Source: Zeugodacus cucurbitae
Taxonomy: Eukaryota > Arthropoda > Insecta > Diptera > Tephritidae
Assembly: GCF_028554725.1 (NCBI RefSeq)
Contig: NC_071668.1
Span: forward strand, 15,173,501-15,237,500
Direction: 5' to 3'
DNA length: 64,000 bases
Shown here: positions 38,146 through 49,676 of the stretch, piece after piece
Layout of the letters: every line of letters starts with the position of its first letter
Position numbering within the stretch: position 1 is the first letter of the stretch
Notes under the pieces: generated by a model
The model's input: the letters and a program-made list of their open reading frames with translations, nothing else
Database searches by the model: none
Told to the model about the DNA's origin: nothing
Translations under genes and position numbers: made by a program

Positions 38146-40831
38146 TTAAGTCTCCTCTATAATACGGACTGACTGACGCCTAATCTGTTCTAAATGTCTA
38201 AGTTCTGTCATAATAAAAGCTGTTGCGTTGCTAACAGCTTTCCATTTATCGGGAGACTGACACATGAGTGCAGTCAAATTTTCCACCATTAAACTACCTC
38301 CTAGGGCAATTTTAAGCCTATCTCTTGTACTTAAAAATCGGGGGCACTCGAAAAATATGTGTTCACAGTCTTCTATGGACTCTGTACACATCGGACAATA
38401 CGGACTAGTGTCATGACGGAATTTATATAGGTAGCTTCTGAAGCATCCGTGACCACTTAATAATTGGGTCAAGTGGAAATCAAGGTCCCCATGCTGTCTA
38501 TTTATCCACGAATGGATGTCAGGTATGAGTCTGTGGGTCCACCGTCCTTTAGTTGAAGTTTCCCACCGCTGCTGCCACATTGTTATGCTCTTATTTCTCT
38601 CGTCTCTCTTTTTGGTTTCTGTTATTTCTGAGAGTTCGTTTAATCTTGCGAATTCGTCACCCTGGATGTCTATGGGCGGTATACTTGCCAGTAATTCAGC
38701 CGCTTCGCTGGATATAGTGCGGAAAGCACTTATTACTCTTATTGCTGAGAGTCGATGTACAACATTTATTGGTTTTGCATACGCTTTTATGTCTAGCGCC
38801 TGGACCCATATTGGGGCCGCATATAATATTACGGAGCTCATGGCTTTTGCAATTAAAAAACGCCGGCTGGAACGCACGCAGCCTCTATTTGCCATCATTC
38901 TTGATAAGGCGTTATAAATCTTATTTGCTTTATTTGCCGTGTACGCCAAGTGTTCCTTGAATTTAAGCTTAGAGTCTAATATTACCCCTAAATACTTTAA
39001 CTTTGGCTGTGAAATAATCGCACAATCTCCAATAGTTATGGTTATTTTTTCCTCAAGTTTCCTGGTACTTATAAGCAATACTTCTGTTTTGTGCTCCGCC
39101 AGTTCCAAGCTCATGGAAGAGAACCATTGGCGCAGACCATTTATACACTCATTACATTTGTTCTGAAGGTCACCGAGCTGTTTAGATACTGCTACCACAA
39201 CAAGATCGTCCGCGTATGCAACTAGTTTTACATTTTTTGGTTGTTGTTTTCTCAGCACACCGTCATACACGAGGTTCCATAAGAGCGGACCTAAAACAGA
39301 GCCTTGTGGGACTCCACTAGAAATAGAGTAGCTCTTAGTTCCTTCGTCGGTGTCGAAGATCAATCTTCTGTTTTCAAAATAGCTCATAATAATATTTATC
39401 AAGTATTTGGGGGCGCGTATTGTATATAATGCTTTGAATATATTTGCCCACTTTGCTGAGTTGAACGCATTCTTTACATCCAGGGTAATCAGCGCACAAT
39501 ATTCTTTTGTACCACCTTTCCACCTTTTGCCACTTACTGCACATTTTGCAGTGTCAACGACTTCTCTTAGCGCGTCGATAGTGGATCTCTTTTTTATGAA
39601 GCCGTATTGTCTCTCTGATAGTCCTCCGGCTTCCTGGATTGCAAGCTCCAAGCGGTTTCTTATTATGTTTTCGTACACTTTCCCTATTGTGTCGAGCATA
39701 CACAGAGGTCGGTACGATGATGGTTCTTCAGGTGGTTTCTTTGGTTTTGGAAGTAAAACCAGACGCTGAACTTTCCAGGGGTCGGGGAACACCCCTTCTT
39801 TTATACATGCGTTGTACATTTTAGTAAACAGGGTGGGATTTGAAGTTATGGCTACCTTGAGGGCTCTATTTGGTATACCATCTAATCCTGGCGCTTTGTT
39901 GTTTTTAATTTTTTTCGCTATAGCCAATAGTTCTTCTTCCGTAACTAAAAGGGGTGACTCTGTAATATCGTTTCGGTCAGCTCTGGGAATCGGTTCGTGT
40001 GTCGGAAATAGTGCTTCGACAACTTTCTTCATGAAGAGGCCGCTTTTAGGTTGTTGCGATTTATTTTTGAACTTCGACATACATATTTTGTATGCAGTTC
40101 CCCAGGGATCAATATTTGCTTCCTCGCAGAGCTTTTCAAAGCAGGACTTTTTGCTGCGGGATATGGCTGACTTCAAGAGCTTCTTATGTCTTTTAAATGT
40201 TTCTCTAAGGATACCTTCGTTTTCTCTACCCTGGTGGCGCTGTAGGTTACGTCTAGCTGAGTGACAAAGCTTCCTTAACGTGGCAATTTCATCATTCCAC
40301 CAATATACTGGACGTCGTTTGTTGTGATATTTTGTCCTTCGCATTGTTGCGTCGCATGCTGCGACCAGCTGTCTCCGCAATGCGGTTACCAAGTGGGTGG
40401 CGTCTTCGTCAGGTGCCTTTACTGCACTCCAGACTATCTCGAAAACATCAGCATCGAACTCGTTTTGCTTCCAGCTACGTTTCTGAGAAGTGTTTCCTCT
40501 CAGGGGTTCCATTTCTCGGAATACTAAGACTTCAGCAATGATAGCCATGTGATCACTATTTGTGAACATGTCTGACACCTCCCACTTCATGTGTCTGCTA
40601 AGTGCGTCATTTACAAACATAAGGTCTATTATAGAACCTTTATTACCTTTCTGATATGTGTTTTTTGTACCGCTATTTATTAACGTAAGGCTAGTTTGAC
40701 TCAAAAACTCTAAAATTAAGCGCCCACGATGGTTTGTACTTCTGCTGCCCCAAGCAGTAGACCATGCATTAAAATCACCTGCTATTATTATAGGCGTTTT
40801 GCCTCTAATTTCCAGAGACAGCTCAAGGAGA
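38146..40831 (-). CDS. Endonuclease/reverse transcriptase ORF2 of an R1-clade LINE, N-terminally truncated
   Basis: This polyprotein nicks target DNA and copies its own RNA into the nick. The open frame extends to a GTG at 40926 (926 codons), but codons 1-31 come from flanking microsatellite DNA. Element-derived coding begins at about codon 32 (L-L-E-L-S). Using the 926-codon numbering: the C-terminal part of an APE-type endonuclease has A-G-D-F-N-A-W (G50-W55) and S-D-H-M-A-I (124-129). The reverse transcriptase has L-D-V-K-N-A-F (D483), S-G-V-P-Q-G (538-542) and the catalytic Y-A-D-D (571-574). A C-terminal zinc knuckle C-x2-C-x8-H-x4-C uses C844, C847, H856 and C861. No stop or frameshift interrupts it. 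The amino-terminal catalytic part of the endonuclease and an authentic start codon are missing, so it is not a working gene. Clade call R1 rests on overall resemblance, especially the knuckle and its lead-in. Confidence 0.9.
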
Positions 40832-40843
40832 AGTACATGTATG

Positions 40844-41567
40844 TGTATGTGTGTGTGTGTAATGCCAACTATAGTTGTTGAAGCAGAAACCTTGAGCTCG
40901 CACAACATAATTAAAAGTGCGTACACACACGCATGTGTGTTCCGTTTGCTTAATATAAAGAAATATTTAGATTTTATGTGTGTGTTGCTGCAGACTATAT
41001 TTGTATTTATACGTCTGTTAATCGGCAGGCCGAAAGCTTCTAGTTTTTTTGTGCGTCAAATTTTGCTGCGTTGACTGAACTTTTTTGTTTCTTTTTTCGA
41101 ATTTTTTATAATAAAATAAAATAAAAAATTAAAAAAAAAAATAAAATAAAATAAAATAACTAAAAATATTAAAATAAAATAAAATAAAATAACTAAAAAA
41201 ATTAAAATAAAATAAAATAATAAAATAAATGTATTTCAGTAAAAAGAAAAACTACTATGGACATGTATTCTGTTATGTATTTATTCGCTAGCAATTTTTA
41301 TTTTTTTGAGTCTTTGTGCGTAAAACTAAAACAGAAAAACTATAAATAAGAAATAACGAGCGCCTTTGGGCGAAGCTTTAAGTAACACCTGTTTTTCATT
41401 TTATCATGTGCGAATTCGTAATGTAAAGTATGTACTTTTATGCAATGTACTCAAAGGTCTCTAAACAAAAATAATTTAAAACTTTTTTTTGAAAATTTTG
41501 ATTAGAAAAAAATTATTTCTAAAAGCTTCCTGAAAATTGGTCGTTTTTTTAATCTTTTTCTTAATTA
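40844..41567. repeat. (CA)n/(ACAY)n target microsatellite and (AATAA)n pentanucleotide arrays
   Basis: 40844-40860 is the rest of the TG/TATG microsatellite into which the LINE inserted. At about 41110-41230, AAAAT/AATAA pentanucleotide runs are separated by ACTAAAAATATT-type spacers that recur, giving a composite repeat. The remainder is AT-rich with no gene. Confidence 0.7.
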
Positions 41568-42098
41568 CAGTATACTCTCGAAAAGTAAATCGATTGGTAT
41601 TTTGGGTAATTTACTTTTTCGAATAATTTACTTTTCCAAATATATACATAAATTATCTGTTTTTATAATATTAAATGCATTTTTAAACTTAAAAAATTCA
41701 TTCATTTATTTGCTTCAATAAAACATATGGATTTACATGAAAAACATATTTACATTTACATACATACATATGTATTTACTATGAAGAGAAAAAATCTTGA
41801 ATATTCTTTTGTTTTTTTTTTTCTTTTGCGCTATATTTTTGTACGGCAATTCAAAAAGTCTGACATCTGATTTGCATCGTTTTCATTTTTAAACCAGTGG
41901 ATCAAGTAGAGTAAGTGTTTTTGCAACATCGTAAAAAACGCTGCTTGCTTCGTTTCGAATTTTTTATCACACTCTCTGAAAAGTAAATTAAAAAATTAAA
42001 AAATTTACTTTTTCGAGGTGCATGTGTAATCTTAAAGGTGATTAACTTTTCCGCGATTATTTACTTTCTGAGAATTTACTTTTCGAGAGTATACTGTA
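41566..42098. mobile_element. 529-bp pogo/Tigger-type MITE with perfect 23-bp terminal inverted repeats
   Basis: The element is 41568-42096. Its left end begins CAGTATACTCTCG and the right end, read on the minus strand, is identical for 23 bases. TA dinucleotides flank it on both sides (41566-41567 and 42097-42098), the target of the Tc1/mariner superfamily. CAGT-type ends are characteristic of its pogo branch. Several extra copies of an 'AAAGTAAAT / ATTTACTTTT' motif lie just inside the ends, possible transposase binding sites. On the minus strand, about 41830-41975, a stretch of about 46 open codons (with L-I-H-W-F-K-N-E-N-D-A) ends at a stop and resembles the tail of a pogo transposase. 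The element could thus be an internally deleted copy. It has no autonomous coding capacity. Confidence 0.9.
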
Positions 42099-43629
42099 TA
42101 AAAATACATTTTCATAGAACTTTTCCAACATATGCGGGATTTGTCGAAATTTTCATTACATACAAAAGTCATTGATAGTTTATGTTTCGAGTTCAAAAAG
42201 AAAACTATTTCTTATTGAATTAAATTTTATTCAATCAACCAACCAACCGAAGAAATCGTATTACATAATTTTAAATTGTTGTATACATAGGCAGGCAACT
42301 TATTCTATTTTTCTAAGCATAATGTAACAGCCATTTTAGTTTACTCCATTGCTCTCATACGCAACCTCGTATATGTATGTGTACATAAGCACATAAATAC
42401 TTGCACAAAAGTTTGCATTCATAGTTTCGACTCAACCGACCAACCAACCGAGTGCGTAGCGCATACACTTGAATGCCCACATATTGTACATGTGGAAAGC
42501 TTTTTTGCAGATACGCATGTGCATATACACATCATATACACATACAAACATACAATAGAAATGTGCAAATATGCATGTATACATATTCACTATATTCGCT
42601 ATGCATTACTACATATTCACATTGCGTTAGCTTTCTGTTAGTTATGCTGTCGTTGCCCGTTCGCAAATCGGCACTTTTCAAATTCTCATACGTTTACACA
42701 GCAAAGCAGCAGTGCATATGTGTTACTCTTTCTTTTAATGCTGATTTGTGCATGTATGTATGTGCAATTGTTTGCACAAATAGAAACGCATGTCACAACC
42801 GATTTAGAAGCGAAAGCTCAATGGTTTTTGTGCGTTTTGAGCAGTAATTGTGCGATTGAATGGCGGAACGCACTTCTACATGCATACATATATACTTATG
42901 TATGTACATTGCATGACTCAATTGTTGTAGTATATATGCTTTCGGTTTATTGCTTGTTGTTTTTGCATTTTGTGCAGCATATGCGTGGATTTTAGTATTT
43001 AAATTGAGTTTAGAAGCATAAATGTAAGAATATATTATTGTATATATTTTTATTTATTCATAAATAATAATTTTCACAGTACCGCTAATCTACCCAAAAC
43101 CGTTATACTACTACATCTACTACAAAAATTAATAAAATTAAAATAAACTGTGTACTGCACCGGTAATGAAAGGTCATAAAATAATGCGCAACATGCAACC
43201 GACATAGTGCAACAAACGGTAGCTTGATTCCTACTTGCATATGTTTGTATGGGTTTATGTATCTATGGAAAGATATGTGCATTATTAAAACATTCTAACG
43301 TCGTTTTCAGGCGATTGCACTTATCGGTTTCAAAATAAATACGTTTTATTCATGAGCCTATTTATATTTATAAATAACATACCTACTAGCTCGTTGGAAT
43401 AAAGTAAAGCACATTTTCTCGCTGTTTAATGCCTTTTCTTGGAATGACATTAAAAACAAACAAAAAAAATCATTTTCGACATTGCCCTCAAAATGCAGTT
43501 GCAACAGATATAAAACTGAATTGCTTAAGGTAATAAAGTCAACTGCAGCGCGTGTATAGTTTCTATAATGCAACAAATGCACGGTGAGCGTAATTCGGTA
43601 TCACTATATCACTTAATACGACACATGAT
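42099..43629. other. Non-coding DNA, no gene seen
   Basis: Mixed composition with CAAC/CCAA short repeats near 42238 and 42435 and abundant TACATATGTA-like motifs (42500-42610, 42885-42910). The short frames are cysteine/tyrosine-rich translations of these motifs. No gene supported. Confidence 0.5.
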
Positions 43630-44462
43630 GTGTTTTTTTTTTATTTTTTCAAAATTAATTTTTTTGGAAAATAAATTTATTTCGAAGTCAAAATGTTTTC
43701 GAAATTATTTTTTTTTTTAATTTAATTTTTTTCGAACTTAAATTATTTTCCAAAATATTTTTTTAAGTTAAAATTGTTTCAAAATATTTTTTTGAGTTAA
43801 TATTTTTTTTAAATAAATTTTTTTCTAAAAATATATTGTATACTTTTGGAAATTTTTTACTTTAATTTTTAATATATTATAATACTAAGTTAAAATGTTT
43901 TCAAAATATTTTATTTTTTCATTTAAAATTCTTTCGAAATATTTATTTTTTTTCTAAAAATATTTATATTCTTTTGGAAGTTTTTTACCTTAATATTATT
44001 TATAAATTGAAAATTAATTAGTCTTAAAAAATATTTAAGAAGGAAAGTTTATTACGATTACGTATTAAAATGTTTTTCAAAGTTAATTTTTTTGGAAAAA
44101 AATTTTTTCGGAGTCAAAATGTTTTTCGAAATTAAATTTTTTTCGAACTTCAATTTTTTCCCAAAATTTTTATTTAAATTAAAATTTTTTCGAAATATTT
44201 TTTTGAAGTTAAATTTTTTCGAAAATAAAATTTTTTCGAATCAAGATTTTTCGAAATTATTATTTTTGTTTTCAATATTTTGTTGTATTATTGTTTCAAA
44301 ATTTATTGGAAATACATTTAAATATTTCGAAGTCAAAATATTTTTAGAAATTAAATTCCTTTCGAAATTATTTTTTTTTTCAAAATATATTTTTTTTAAA
44401 TTAATATTTATGATGATTTACGTATTCAATTTTTTTTCTTCAAAAATTAAAATTTATTAATT
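43630..44462. repeat. Degenerate TTCGAA-rich AT satellite-like array
   Basis: Consists of loosely repeating units of the form TTTTTTCGAA-GTCAAAAT-GTTTTC-GAAATTA, at intervals of roughly 20-40 bp, with variable T-runs. The composite CAAAATGTTTT / AAAATTAATTTTTTTGGAAAA appears at both about 43650 and 44070, hinting at a higher-order unit. A 122-codon Phe/Lys-rich frame at 44092-44460 is a by-product of the repeat. Confidence 0.7.
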
Positions 44463-46109
44463 TTTAATTAAAATACTATACCAACAGTGAAGGAGTTAAT
44501 TACTACAGCTATCTAGCATGTTTATTTAGAAAATTCTTCAAAAATAATTGCTGCAATAAAATACAAATGTGCGTGCATAAATGCATGCGCAACTGTATAT
44601 TTGTGTGTATGTATATTTATATGTGAATATATGATTATACAAATGCATAAAGCTATAAATAATAAAAAATTGTGTTACAAGAAGTCGGAAGAAAATTATT
44701 ACGCACTAAAAAGCTCAACAAAAGTCACGCATACAAACATACACACATATATAAATTTATATGTATGCGTTATGTTCCAACGCTTGTGCATCTAATTAAA
44801 TGCGGAAGACCCCCAAAAAAAGAGCTGTGCTGCTTGACTGCATGTGTGCATATGTACATACATACAAGCTCATACACAACAATGAGCAGTGTACATATTT
44901 ATAATAGCAATCAAATAGACGCAACGCAACGAAAACGCACATAGCCCCAAATATAAAAGTAGGTCACCAGCGCACGCTCGCGTCATATTTAGCGATGGCG
45001 CGCAACCTAGAAACGCACAAAGTACAGCGACAAAGCGCAGCACATAGAAATGTATATAGATATGTATGTTTGTATGTTTGTTCGTTTGTGCATTTGTAGC
45101 AAGCAGCAAGCAGCTAAACATCGAGTCCGCAATAGCTAGCAAGCTATGTTAGCTAGCCGACAATGTCTATATCAGTTGATGGTACTATGATTACAGCAAG
45201 CTCTAACGCATTGTAAGTGGGGTTGCATGCTAGCAAGTACATTCATATATATCTACACTTTGGTGTGTGTGATTGTGAAGTTGTAAAATTATATACACAA
45301 ATGTAAGTGCGTGCGTGTGTTCTTACATGGTTTCGTGTAGGTAGTGCGTCGAAAAATAGCTCAGATGTGCAAGCGTTCCGAAAAAGCTACATAACTGACA
45401 GACAGATAATGCAATATACATACATACAAACACACACACATATAATAAAATAAAATAAAATTAGAGCAACATAGTACATGTCGTTGGGGAAAATGGAGCA
45501 GTGTGGGGATGCTCGTAATGTAGCAAATGTTATTTTTGTTTTATTACGACAGACGTGAAATATGCAGTCAATTTATGTGTATGCTGCAACATAGCTTAAT
45601 GTTTAGATACATACATACATATGTATATAAACATATTCTATAAGTACATAATGTCTGTATGTATGAAATATATTTAACCGCGAAACTTTTGTATATTAAT
45701 TTACACTCATTAATAATGCATGTAAGTATGTATTAAGTTTTGAACTCAGAGCTTCTTCCTCTATAGCGTTTGACCTTTCGATTTAATGATAACTTACATA
45801 ATTTACGAACATTAATACTAAAATCAATGATTGTGGTATAAAAGAACTTAAGAAGTGTAGAAAATATCGTACAGAATGTTATAAAAGGAAATAACAAAGA
45901 AGCCAAAGAGAGCTGTAGAGTCAGTAAGACCTTTAAAATTAGCTTGGGTCGATCAGTGATGGTTCAAGTCTTCAAATATTCATTTCTCTCACAGAAACAG
46001 TACTGATCTAAGCTCCCTAAACCCATACTTATAACATATAACAATATTTTTTCTAAGTTTTCCAACGATGCGTGGGCCTATCCATAGATTAGGACGAAAG
46101 TAAAAACAG
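44463..46109. other. Non-coding DNA, no gene seen
   Basis: Microsatellite-rich (TATG/CATA tracts at 44605-44770, 45060-45085, 45420-45445 and 45605-45630). The last 200 bp before 46110 may be decayed upstream sequence of the LINE relic, but I could not read a domain in it. Confidence 0.45.
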
Positions 46110-46596
46110 AATCAACGTACAATAGAGTACACTTAATCTGGGTGCCGGGACAATAAAGGGAAGGGAACTGCTTGGTCCAGATCCGTTTTTGGCAGTGGGT
46201 CCTTATTCTATACGGGAAATGTTCCGGACAGAAGAAAAGAGGGACAGCGAGAAGCACTGGCGTCTGTCAGCTGAATTGCGCGACTCAAACTGCTTATTGG
46301 AGGGTTATAACACAAAAAGATTCAAGTGTTTAATAAACCTCTCAAGCAGCAAGCAAACTAAGGGTAGTGGTGGTAAGCTCAGGAAACAACTACACAACCT
46401 GTGCTTGGTCTCGTCGCAGACCTGCCGCTTCTGTGACATGGTGGCTGAAACTCTCCTACACCTACTATTAGAATGTACCATCCCAACAGAGGAGCACATT
46501 GTCTCCCTTACTCCAAGTACCATCCTGGAATTTGGTGCTGGGACTAATCGTTGTAGGCATGGAGAGACACTGGTCGCAGTGCATTCCTCTCTTTAA
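46110..46596 (+). pseudogene. Relic of a RNase H-bearing non-LTR retrotransposon (3' coding end)
   Basis: The plus strand reads L-I-W-V-P-G-Q near 46134-46154, matching the 'WVPGH' region of LINE RNase H domains, then a stop. After a frameshift it reads L-G-P-D-P-F-L-A-V-G-P-Y-S-I-R-E (from about 46170), followed by a long open tail. This includes L-N-L-C-L-type sequence and a C-R-F-C...H-L-L-L-E-C knuckle (about 46425-46475). The order RNase H then C-C-H-C knuckle is that of I/LOA-type and related LINEs. It is unlike the R1-clade copy at 38-41 kb, which shows no RNase H. Reverse transcriptase and endonuclease are absent, and the piece is inactivated by a stop and a frameshift. Confidence 0.7.
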
Positions 46597-49167
46597 TACT
46601 CTGTGCTATTCTAAAGACAGAAATGAATTTTAAATAATTTTGAGAGAGGTTAAATGAAAAAGAATGAACATCTCAAGTAACTCAATCGAAGTCTTGCTTA
46701 ACTGACTCAGCTATTACAGAAGCGACATTATATAGTAGTTAGGGTTACAAAATACAATTCTTGGGCCATGGATTTTACTCCAATTTCCGGCTAACACCAA
46801 AAAAAAATGTTGGAGATCGCTCTTTGGTGGTCATAAGCAAAACTCCAGGTGTGAAAGAGCTCCAACTATAATGAAACAATTTTTTTGGAGTATACTCAAA
46901 GCTTATATCATAATTAGCCGCCTTGACTATAGTAAGACGATACTGGTTAGAACCCTCACTTTAAACCAAAGTCAAAATGTAGCAAAATTTGGAAGTCAAC
47001 ATCGTAGGAAACTTAGACAAAACGGGTTAGAAAAATCAAAAATTATGTAGACACATCTTCAAGGTAAAGAATTTGTTTATTAAAAAGGCATAGGATAAAA
47101 TATTTGTTATATTTTTTTATATACACATATTTTTTATTTTTTATATACACATTTTTTTATTTTTTTATATATACATATTTTTTATTTTTTTATATATTTT
47201 TTATTTTATTTATTTTTAATCTTTTATACCCATAAGCATACTAAAAAGACGTTATATTTTTTAGTAAATTTTTTGACTCACCTTTTTAGTTTAATTTTGA
47301 TCGCCGCGAAATCAAATCCGTCTGACTTTTTGTTCAAAATCCGTTAATTTACACCAAATACAACTACACAGTTGATGTGTAAAGTCAAGTTTTTTCAATT
47401 TTCATAAATTTTTTTTTCACAATTCTTGTTGTAGCCACTTGTCAACACTTGCAATTTATATGATTACTCACACTCTTTTACTTCTTCGTAATGCTTCGAA
47501 ATATTTGTTTTAACTTTTCTGATGTTTTATGTTTTTATTTTTGTTGTTGCGCTTTTTGTTTTATCAAAAAACCGAAACGAAATTTTTATGCAAACTTACA
47601 CACACACATACACAAACACACACAAATTACGCACAGAGTTCGCGGAAAAGAAGCTGATGCTGAATGCTGCTTGTTGAATTATTTATTGTTGTTGTTGTTG
47701 TTGCTGTTACTGCGGTTATGTTGCTAACGGCGCGAACTTTGCATTTGTTGTTGTTGCTAATTATTGCATTAATGCGCTTGCTGTGGTCGGTGTTGTTGTT
47801 AACGTTATTGTGATTGTTGTTATTGTTGTTGTGTATTAGTATTGCTGCTAGTCCAAACCAATAATTTTGAATATGTTTCCAATTTGTTTACGTTTTCTCG
47901 CTTAAATTTGTTTTTGTGGTTTTGTTGTTGTTTTTTTCTTCGCCCCTTCTACTACTACTCTTCTACGCGCTTTGGCTGTTTTCTATGTGCCGCTACGTTT
48001 TGTTGGCTGTTAAGTTACTTGAGGGGTATTTCTACGTTTTTGTTGTTTTTGTTGTCACTAAAGTGTGAGTATTAATGTATTATTATTATTATTTTGTTTT
48101 CAAATTCTCACTACAGTGTCTACAATTTACATTTTATATACACTGTAAAAAATTCACAACGTTTGATGCGGACGTTTAAATTTTATAAATTTTGTATTTC
48201 AATTTAATATTTTTTTAGTTTTTTTTTTGTTTTTAATTATGAAATGTTCATTTACATACATACATACATTAATTGTAATAAGCCGAAATATGTTTTTTTA
48301 AATTTATTTTTAATTTTTTTTTCAACTAAATGCCTTTGCCATGCTATATAAATTGTATATGCTTTAATAGTTAATAAGTAATAATAGCAATATATATTTG
48401 TTGATATTTATTTATATTTTATTATTATTTTATTTTATATGTATGTTGTATATATGCATAAAATTATTATTTTTTTAAGTATTTTTTTTGTATCCATACG
48501 AAATATGTATTTGCTTACGTCACTAAAAAATTTTGTGTGGAATTTACCAAAATAGTTTTTTGTTTTTGTATTTTTAGTTATTATTATTTCATTAGAATTG
48601 TATGTTTTTTTGTTTTCTTATTTTTTCATTTAATATCAAACACTTTTACTTTTATTTGTTTTACTTTTTGTTGTTGCGCCAAAAACACTGTTTTGCCAAT
48701 TTTGAAAAAAGTATGTTTTTTTTTTTATAAAATTTCCATTAATATTTTATTGATTTTCAAATTTGTCCGCCGTAATACTTGAATTGCCATTATTCAGCTT
48801 TCAATTGTTGTTATTCTTTTACATAGATTTTCATAAAAGATTTTCAAGTGCGCTCGTATTATCGACATTTTGCTGCACTTCCATTTCTTCGATTTGCCGG
48901 CAAATAATTTATTTTTTCAATAATATTATTTATGTAGATATTTTTATGTATTTAGGCCCAATGTTCACTCAATTGCGTATGTGCAAGCACTATTCAGACG
49001 AAAATCTGTAAAATTGAAGGGAAAAGTTTGAGGTTATTAAATGTGGTTTTAGGTGTAAATATATAGAAATAAAAAATATTATATTTATATTACAAATTTT
49101 CGATAAAGTATAGAATATTATAGCACAATTAAATATCATAATCTTAAATATTTAATATTAAAAACAG
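46597..49167. other. Non-coding DNA; short tandem repeat at 47100-47225
   Basis: At about 47100-47225 a unit of about 33 bp (TATATACACATATTTTTTAT-like) is repeated three to four times with small changes. 47470-48060 is T-rich and pyrimidine-skewed with (GTT)n runs. 48180-48530 is very AT-rich. A stretch at 46740-47000 of more balanced composition could be an unidentified element relic, but no domain was readable. Confidence 0.5.
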
Positions 49168-49335
49168 TACAGTTGAACTTCCATAACTTGAACTTCTATA
49201 ACACGAAGTTCTCCATAACTCGAACTATTGAATTGGCAATAGAAGCCAAATTTCATACCAATCACCTTCCATAACTCGGAAGTCTCTTTAAATTGAAGTT
49301 TTGTTGTAGATTATGGTGATTCGAGTTCAATTGTA
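49168..49335 (+). mobile_element. Small pogo-type MITE, copy B (164 bp)
   Basis: Element 49170-49333, flanked by TA on both sides (49168-49169 and 49334-49335). It begins CAGTTGAACTTCC. Its other end read in reverse begins CAATTGAACTCG, so the ends are imperfect inverted repeats of the CAnTTGAACT type. The body repeats 'CCATAACT(C/T)GAA' motifs and aligns with 3278-3446 in the opposite orientation. There is no coding capacity. pogo/Tigger-like transposons have CAG-starting ends and TA targets, so this is the likely source of transposase. A second copy in the same window shows it is a multi-copy family. Confidence 0.75.
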
Positions 49336-49676
49336 TCTCCTTATGTCATGAAGAAAAACTAAAAACGGTTTAAAAATTCTAGTTTCTAGTTACAAATTCC
49401 ATAGATCTAATCAGGAATTATTATGAGCTATCCAAACATTTGTAAAGAGACACAGTATGTATGTCTCAGAGATTCCTTTTAAACACTATAGAACCTTAAT
49501 TCCTAATACCGATTTATGTATCAAAAGAAACAGCAGTTCGTAACATTTGGAATAAAAAAAATTCCTAGCTTTCTTAGGGTCTCCAACATCTTATTTCGAT
49601 ACTTCAAATTATAGTTTTCAAACAAATGTTTTTTCAAACTCATCTACAAATATCCATAAATGCTTTCAATAGTTAG

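Larger units (their letters stand above)
37980..40843 (-). mobile_element. R1-clade non-LTR retrotransposon (Waldo-like), 5'-truncated, with target duplication
   Basis: The element fills 37991-40832 on the minus strand. Its 3' end is an uninterrupted A27 tail (T run at 37991-38017 on the plus strand), after a 3' untranslated region of about 130 bp. That region contains an 8-bp stem (38094-38101 with 38126-38133). Both sides carry the same 11-mer, GTACATGTATG on the plus strand (37980-37990 and 40833-40843), a target-site duplication. Upstream of the element on the minus strand the site continues as (AC)n/(ACAY)n. Within the R1 clade, Waldo elements are known, to my recollection, for inserting into ACAY repeats. 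The 5' part (ORF1 and the start of the endonuclease) was lost at insertion, as is usual for LINEs. The long intact frame, full tail and perfect duplication argue for a young insertion. Confidence 0.85.

Noticed and set aside
38516..40541. Several plus-strand frames of 60-150 codons opposite the LINE
   Set aside because: They are antisense shadows of the reverse transcriptase/endonuclease coding strand.
44092..44460. 122-codon Phe/Lys-rich frame
   Set aside because: By-product of a degenerate AT array; no protein-like composition.
46740..47000. Balanced-composition stretch that might be another transposon relic
   Set aside because: No readable domain, end repeats or second copy in the window.
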